Source of the DNA: Mycolicibacterium sp. TUM20985
Lineage (GTDB): Bacteria; Actinomycetota; Actinomycetes; Mycobacteriales; Mycobacteriaceae
Length of the DNA: 64,000 nt
Assembly: GCF_030295745.1 (NCBI RefSeq)
Contig: NZ_AP027291.1
Location: 4,650,001-4,714,000 of the forward strand
Direction: 5' to 3'
Part shown: positions 61,238 to 64,000 of the stretch, piece by piece
Layout: every line of letters begins with the position of its first letter
Numbering within the stretch: the stretch's first letter is position 1
The notes under the pieces: model-generated
What the model was told of the DNA's origin: nothing
Seen by the model: only the letters and a program-made list of their open reading frames with translations
The model's database searches: none
Translations under genes and position numbers: made by a program

Positions 61238-63106
61238 CTACTCGACGGTGACGGACTTCGCCAGGTTGCGCGGCTTGTCCACGTCGTAGCCCCGCGCCTG
61301 CGCCACCCCCGCCGCGAAGACCTGCAGCGGAATGGTCGACAGCAGCGGCTGGAAGAGCGTTGAGACGGCCGGCATCTCGATGAGGTGATCGGCGTAGGGG
61401 CGGACGGTGTCGTCGCCCTCCTCGGCAATGACGATGGTGATCGCGCCGCGCGCCTGAATCTCGCGAATGTTGCTCAACAGCTTGCTGTGCAGGATCGCGG
61501 CGTTCTTCGGCGACGGCATGACGACGATGACGGGCACGTCGTCCTCGATGAGGGCGATCGGCCCGTGCTTGAGCTCACCGGCCGCGAAGCCCTCGGCATG
61601 CATGTACGCCAGTTCCTTCAGCTTGAGCGCGCCCTCGAGCGCGACCGGGAACCCGACGTGGCGGCCAAGGAACAGCACCGTCTGGGACTGGGCGAAGCGG
61701 TGCGCCAACGCGGTCACGGGCTCCATGCATGCCAACACCTTGGCGATCAGGTCGGGCATGCCTTCGAGCTCGTCGAATTCGCGCGCGACCTCGTCGGGGT
61801 ACTTGGTGCCCCGCGCCTGCGCCAGCGCCAGTCCGACCAGGTAATTGGCAGCGATCTGAGCCAGGAATGTCTTGGTGGAGGCGACGCCGATCTCGGGGCC
61901 GGCGCGCGTGTAGAGCACCGCGTCGCACTCGCGCGGAATCTGGCTGCCGTTGGTGTTGCAGATGGCCAGGACCTTGGCCTTCTGCCCCTTTGCATGCCGC
62001 ACCGCCTCCAACGTGTCCGCGGTCTCGCCGGACTGCGAGATGGCGATCACCAGCGTGCTGCGGTCCAGCACGGGGTCGCGATAGCGGAACTCACTGGCGA
62101 CTTCGACCTCGACGGGCAGCCGCGTCCAGTGCTCGATCGCGTACTTGGCCAGCAGCCCCGAGTGGTAGGCGGTACCGCACGCGACGATGAACACCTTGTC
62201 GATTTCGCGGAGTTCCTGGTCACTGAGGCGCTGTTCGTCGAGCACGATGCGCCCGTCGACGAAGTGCCCGAGCAAGGTGTCGGCGACCGCGGCGGGCTGC
62301 TCGGCGATCTCCTTGAGCATGAAGTAGTCGTAGCCGCCCTTCTCGGCGGCGGACAGATCCCAGTCGATGTGAAAGGGCCGGGCGGCGGCGTCGTCCCGGT
62401 TGCCGTGGAAGTCGTAGATCTCGTATCCGTCGGCATGGATGACGACCGCCTGGTCCTGGCCCAGCTCGACGGCCTCGCGGGTGTGCTCGATGAACGCCGC
62501 GACGTCGGAACCGATGAACATCTCGCCGTGCCCGACGCCGATCACCAGGGGCGTGGAGCGGCGGGCGGCCACGATCGTGTCCGGATCGTCGGCGCTGGCG
62601 AACACCAGTGTGAAGTGGCCCTCCAGGCGCGGTAGGACTGCCATGACCGAGCCGACGAAGTCACCCGCGGTGGGTCCGTGGTGGTACTGCCAGGACACCA
62701 GGTGCACGGCGACCTCGGTGTCGGTGTCACTCGCGAACTCGACGCCGGTGGCCTCCAACTCGGCACGCAGCGCGGTGAAGTTCTCGATGATGCCGTTGTG
62801 GACGACGGCGATCTTGCCCGCCGCGTCGCGATGCGGGTGGGCATTGCGGTCCGTCGGCCTGCCGTGCGTGGCCCATCGGGTGTGGCCCATGCCGGTGTTG
62901 CCCGTCAGACCCGCGGCGTCGGCCTCGGCGAGCGCAGCCTCGAGATTGGCGAGTCGACCGGCGCGTCTGTGCACCGCCATGCCTCCCGCGCCGTCCAGGA
63001 GAGCGACCCCCGACGAGTCGTAGCCGCGGTACTCCATCCGGCGGAGGGCGTCGACGACGATGTCGCGGGCCGGACGCTGCCCGACGTACCCGACGATTCC
63101 GCACAT
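61238..63106 (-). CDS. glmS: Glutamine-fructose-6-phosphate aminotransferase GlmS
   Basis: 622 residues, makes glucosamine-6-phosphate, the first step to UDP-GlcNAc. The N-terminal glutamine amidotransferase starts MCGIVGYVGQR; Cys2 is the nucleophile, which fixes the start at 63106 instead of 63112. YRGYDSSGVALL and GHTRWATHGRPTDRNAHPH follow. Two SIS sugar-binding domains contain IAISQSGETADTLEA and VLFLGRHVGFPVALEGALKLKE; the C-terminus KPRNLAKSVTVE is invariant. No glmS ribozyme was seen. Confidence 0.97.
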   Translation of the reverse strand: MCGIVGYVGQRPARDIVVDALRRMEYRGYDSSGVALLDGAGGMAVHRRAGRLANLEAALAEADAAGLTGNTGMGHTRWATHGRPTDRNAHPHRDAAGKIAVVHNGIIENFTALRAELEATGVEFASDTDTEVAVHLVSWQYHHGPTAGDFVGSVMAVLPRLEGHFTLVFASADDPDTIVAARRSTPLVIGVGHGEMFIGSDVAAFIEHTREAVELGQDQAVVIHADGYEIYDFHGNRDDAAARPFHIDWDLSAAEKGGYDYFMLKEIAEQPAAVADTLLGHFVDGRIVLDEQRLSDQELREIDKVFIVACGTAYHSGLLAKYAIEHWTRLPVEVEVASEFRYRDPVLDRSTLVIAISQSGETADTLEAVRHAKGQKAKVLAICNTNGSQIPRECDAVLYTRAGPEIGVASTKTFLAQIAANYLVGLALAQARGTKYPDEVAREFDELEGMPDLIAKVLACMEPVTALAHRFAQSQTVLFLGRHVGFPVALEGALKLKELAYMHAEGFAAGELKHGPIALIEDDVPVIVVMPSPKNAAILHSKLLSNIREIQARGAITIVIAEEGDDTVRPYADHLIEMPAVSTLFQPLLSTIPLQVFAAGVAQARGYDVDKPRNLAKSVTVE

Positions 63107-63150
63107 GACCAACCAGGGTAGTGCAGCCGCCGCACCCGACCCGTGTGAGC

Positions 63151-63156
63151 TACGGT
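63151..63156 (+). promoter_or_regulatory. Candidate -10 box for the terminal hydrolase gene
   Basis: TACGGT lies 6 bases before the GTG at 63163, predicting a leaderless mRNA. Confidence 0.45.
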
Positions 63157-63162
63157 CATCGG

Positions 63163-64000
63163 GTGGCCAAGACGAAGAAACTCTTCGCTGCGTTGACCCG
63201 TCGGGGACCTCATCGCGTGCTCCGCGGTGACCTGGCCTTCGCCGGATTGCCGGGCATCGTGTACACCCCCGACTCGGGGATGAACCTGCCCGGCGTGGCG
63301 TTCGGTCACGACTGGCTGGCGAGCGCCGACCGCTATGCCGGGACGCTGGAGCACCTGGCGTCCTGGGGCATCGTCGCGGCCGCCCCGCACACCGAGACCA
63401 GCTTCGCGCCGTCGGTGCTCAACCTGGCCTTCGACCTGGGTACGACGCTCGACATCATCTCCGGCGTGCGACTCGGCCCGGGCAAGATCAGCGTGCACCC
63501 CACCAAGTTGGCGGTCGCGGGTCACGGTTTCGGTGGTTCGGCCGCCGTGTTCGCCGCGGCGGGCATGCCCGGCAGGCTGAAGACCGCCGTCGCCCTGTTC
63601 CCGACCTCCTCCAAACCGCCCGCCGTGCAGCCCGCGACGAGTCTGGCCATGCCGGGCCTCATCCTCGCCGATCCCGGCGATCCCATGTCGTTGCGGTCCA
63701 ACGCGGTGGAGCTGGCCCGGGCCTGGAAGCCAGCGACCCTGCGCACGATGAAGAACGTGACGGCCGGTGGACTGGTCGAAGGCCGCCGCCTTGCCCGCGT
63801 ATTCAAAATGCCCGGCGCCGACCGGGGCACTCAGAAGATCGTGCGCGCGCTCCTCACCGGCTACCTGCTGCACCAACTCACCGGCGACAAGACCTACCGG
63901 GACTTCTCCGACTCCGACCTGGCGCTGCCGAATGCCGAGGTCCTCGATCCGTTCTCCGACGATCCCATCGATCTGGAGAACAAGGTCGTCGCGCTGCTCA
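63163..64000 (+). CDS. Alpha/beta hydrolase (dienelactone-hydrolase/PET-hydrolase-like), 3' end outside window
   Basis: At least 279 residues are visible. FAGLPGIVYTPDSGMNLPGVAFGHDWLASADRY gives the opening strands and oxyanion loop, and VAGHGFGGSAAVFAAAG aligns with a nucleophile elbow in which the expected Ser is replaced by Phe (GHGFGG). The catalytic centre may therefore be altered, or the fold may be non-enzymatic. LILADPGDPMSLRSNA covers the Asp-loop region. The gene continues past the window edge. Confidence 0.8.
   Translation, partial: MAKTKKLFAALTRRGPHRVLRGDLAFAGLPGIVYTPDSGMNLPGVAFGHDWLASADRYAGTLEHLASWGIVAAAPHTETSFAPSVLNLAFDLGTTLDIISGVRLGPGKISVHPTKLAVAGHGFGGSAAVFAAAGMPGRLKTAVALFPTSSKPPAVQPATSLAMPGLILADPGDPMSLRSNAVELARAWKPATLRTMKNVTAGGLVEGRRLARVFKMPGADRGTQKIVRALLTGYLLHQLTGDKTYRDFSDSDLALPNAEVLDPFSDDPIDLENKVVALL

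Noticed and set aside
61238..63162. glmS ribozyme or other riboswitch near glmS
   Set aside because: The upstream region is 56 bp to the divergent gene start, too short for a ribozyme, and none is known in mycobacteria.

Overview
The window is high-GC actinobacterial DNA that I read as a fast-growing Mycolicibacterium-type mycobacterium. The evidence is dnaE2 with imuA'/imuB under LexA boxes of the mycobacterial type, whiB3, sigD-rsdA, groES-groEL1 with a CIRCE box, guaB2/guaB3, cholesterol oxidase choD, and gene order that largely follows the M. tuberculosis Rv3356c-Rv3436c interval. That interval is interrupted by accessory cassettes and missing segments. No tRNA, rRNA, CRISPR array, insertion sequence or prophage was seen. 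Statements about synteny and Rv numbers come from memory of M. tuberculosis, not from a search.

Layout. 1-3139: end of folD, an old-yellow-enzyme-type oxidoreductase, and two tandem paralogous secreted proteins. 3366-5981: an FHA-FHA-ABC exporter like Rv1747. 6057-10935: the mfpA conservon (pentapeptide protein, small GTPase, DUF742, roadblock protein, sensor-kinase-like protein). 11191-13030: trmL, a nitroreductase, a flavin/F420-type reductase and a small secreted protein. 13227-16520: dnaE2. 16814-19105: an accessory patch with a frameshifted secreted protein, DUF899 and DUF1348 proteins and a secreted histidine phosphatase. 19102-24842: htdY-like hydratase, acrA1, nucleoside hydrolase and an amino-acid permease. 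24833-27140: imuB and imuA'. 27456-31333: a lipoprotein and a coupled operon with a sedolisin-type protease. 31423-36577: a five-gene operon of lipase, SDR, di-iron protein, flavin monooxygenase and MerR regulator. 36665-42802: guaA, choD, guaB3, guaB2. 42968-46893: DUF5319 protein, rsdA, sigD, an Rv3415c-like protein and whiB3. 46976-48999: ThrE-type exporter and two tiny genes. 49052-56167: groEL1, groES, tsaD, rimI, tsaB, tsaE, an alpha/beta hydrolase and alr. 56216-64000: gadB, nnr, a VOC remnant, a CGNR regulator facing a haloalkane-dehalogenase-like hydrolase, a secreted protein, glmS and a partial hydrolase.

How the genes work together. DnaE2, ImuA' and ImuB are the mycobacterial mutasome, and both transcription units carry LexA boxes. 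guaA, guaB2 and guaB3 concern guanine nucleotide synthesis. tsaD, tsaB and tsaE make the t6A tRNA modification, with rimI in the same overlapping operon. SigD and its membrane anti-sigma factor RsdA are translationally coupled.

The parts least explained by known biology are the coupled sedolisin / zinc-ribbon membrane protein / anchored protein operon, the lipase-SDR-di-iron-monooxygenase-MerR operon behind a strong inverted repeat, the tandem repeat in the conservon GTPase, and a perfect 22-bp palindrome that spans two divergent start codons. Many genes here have a TANNNT box 6-8 bases before the start codon, which suggests leaderless mRNAs and was used to choose several starts.
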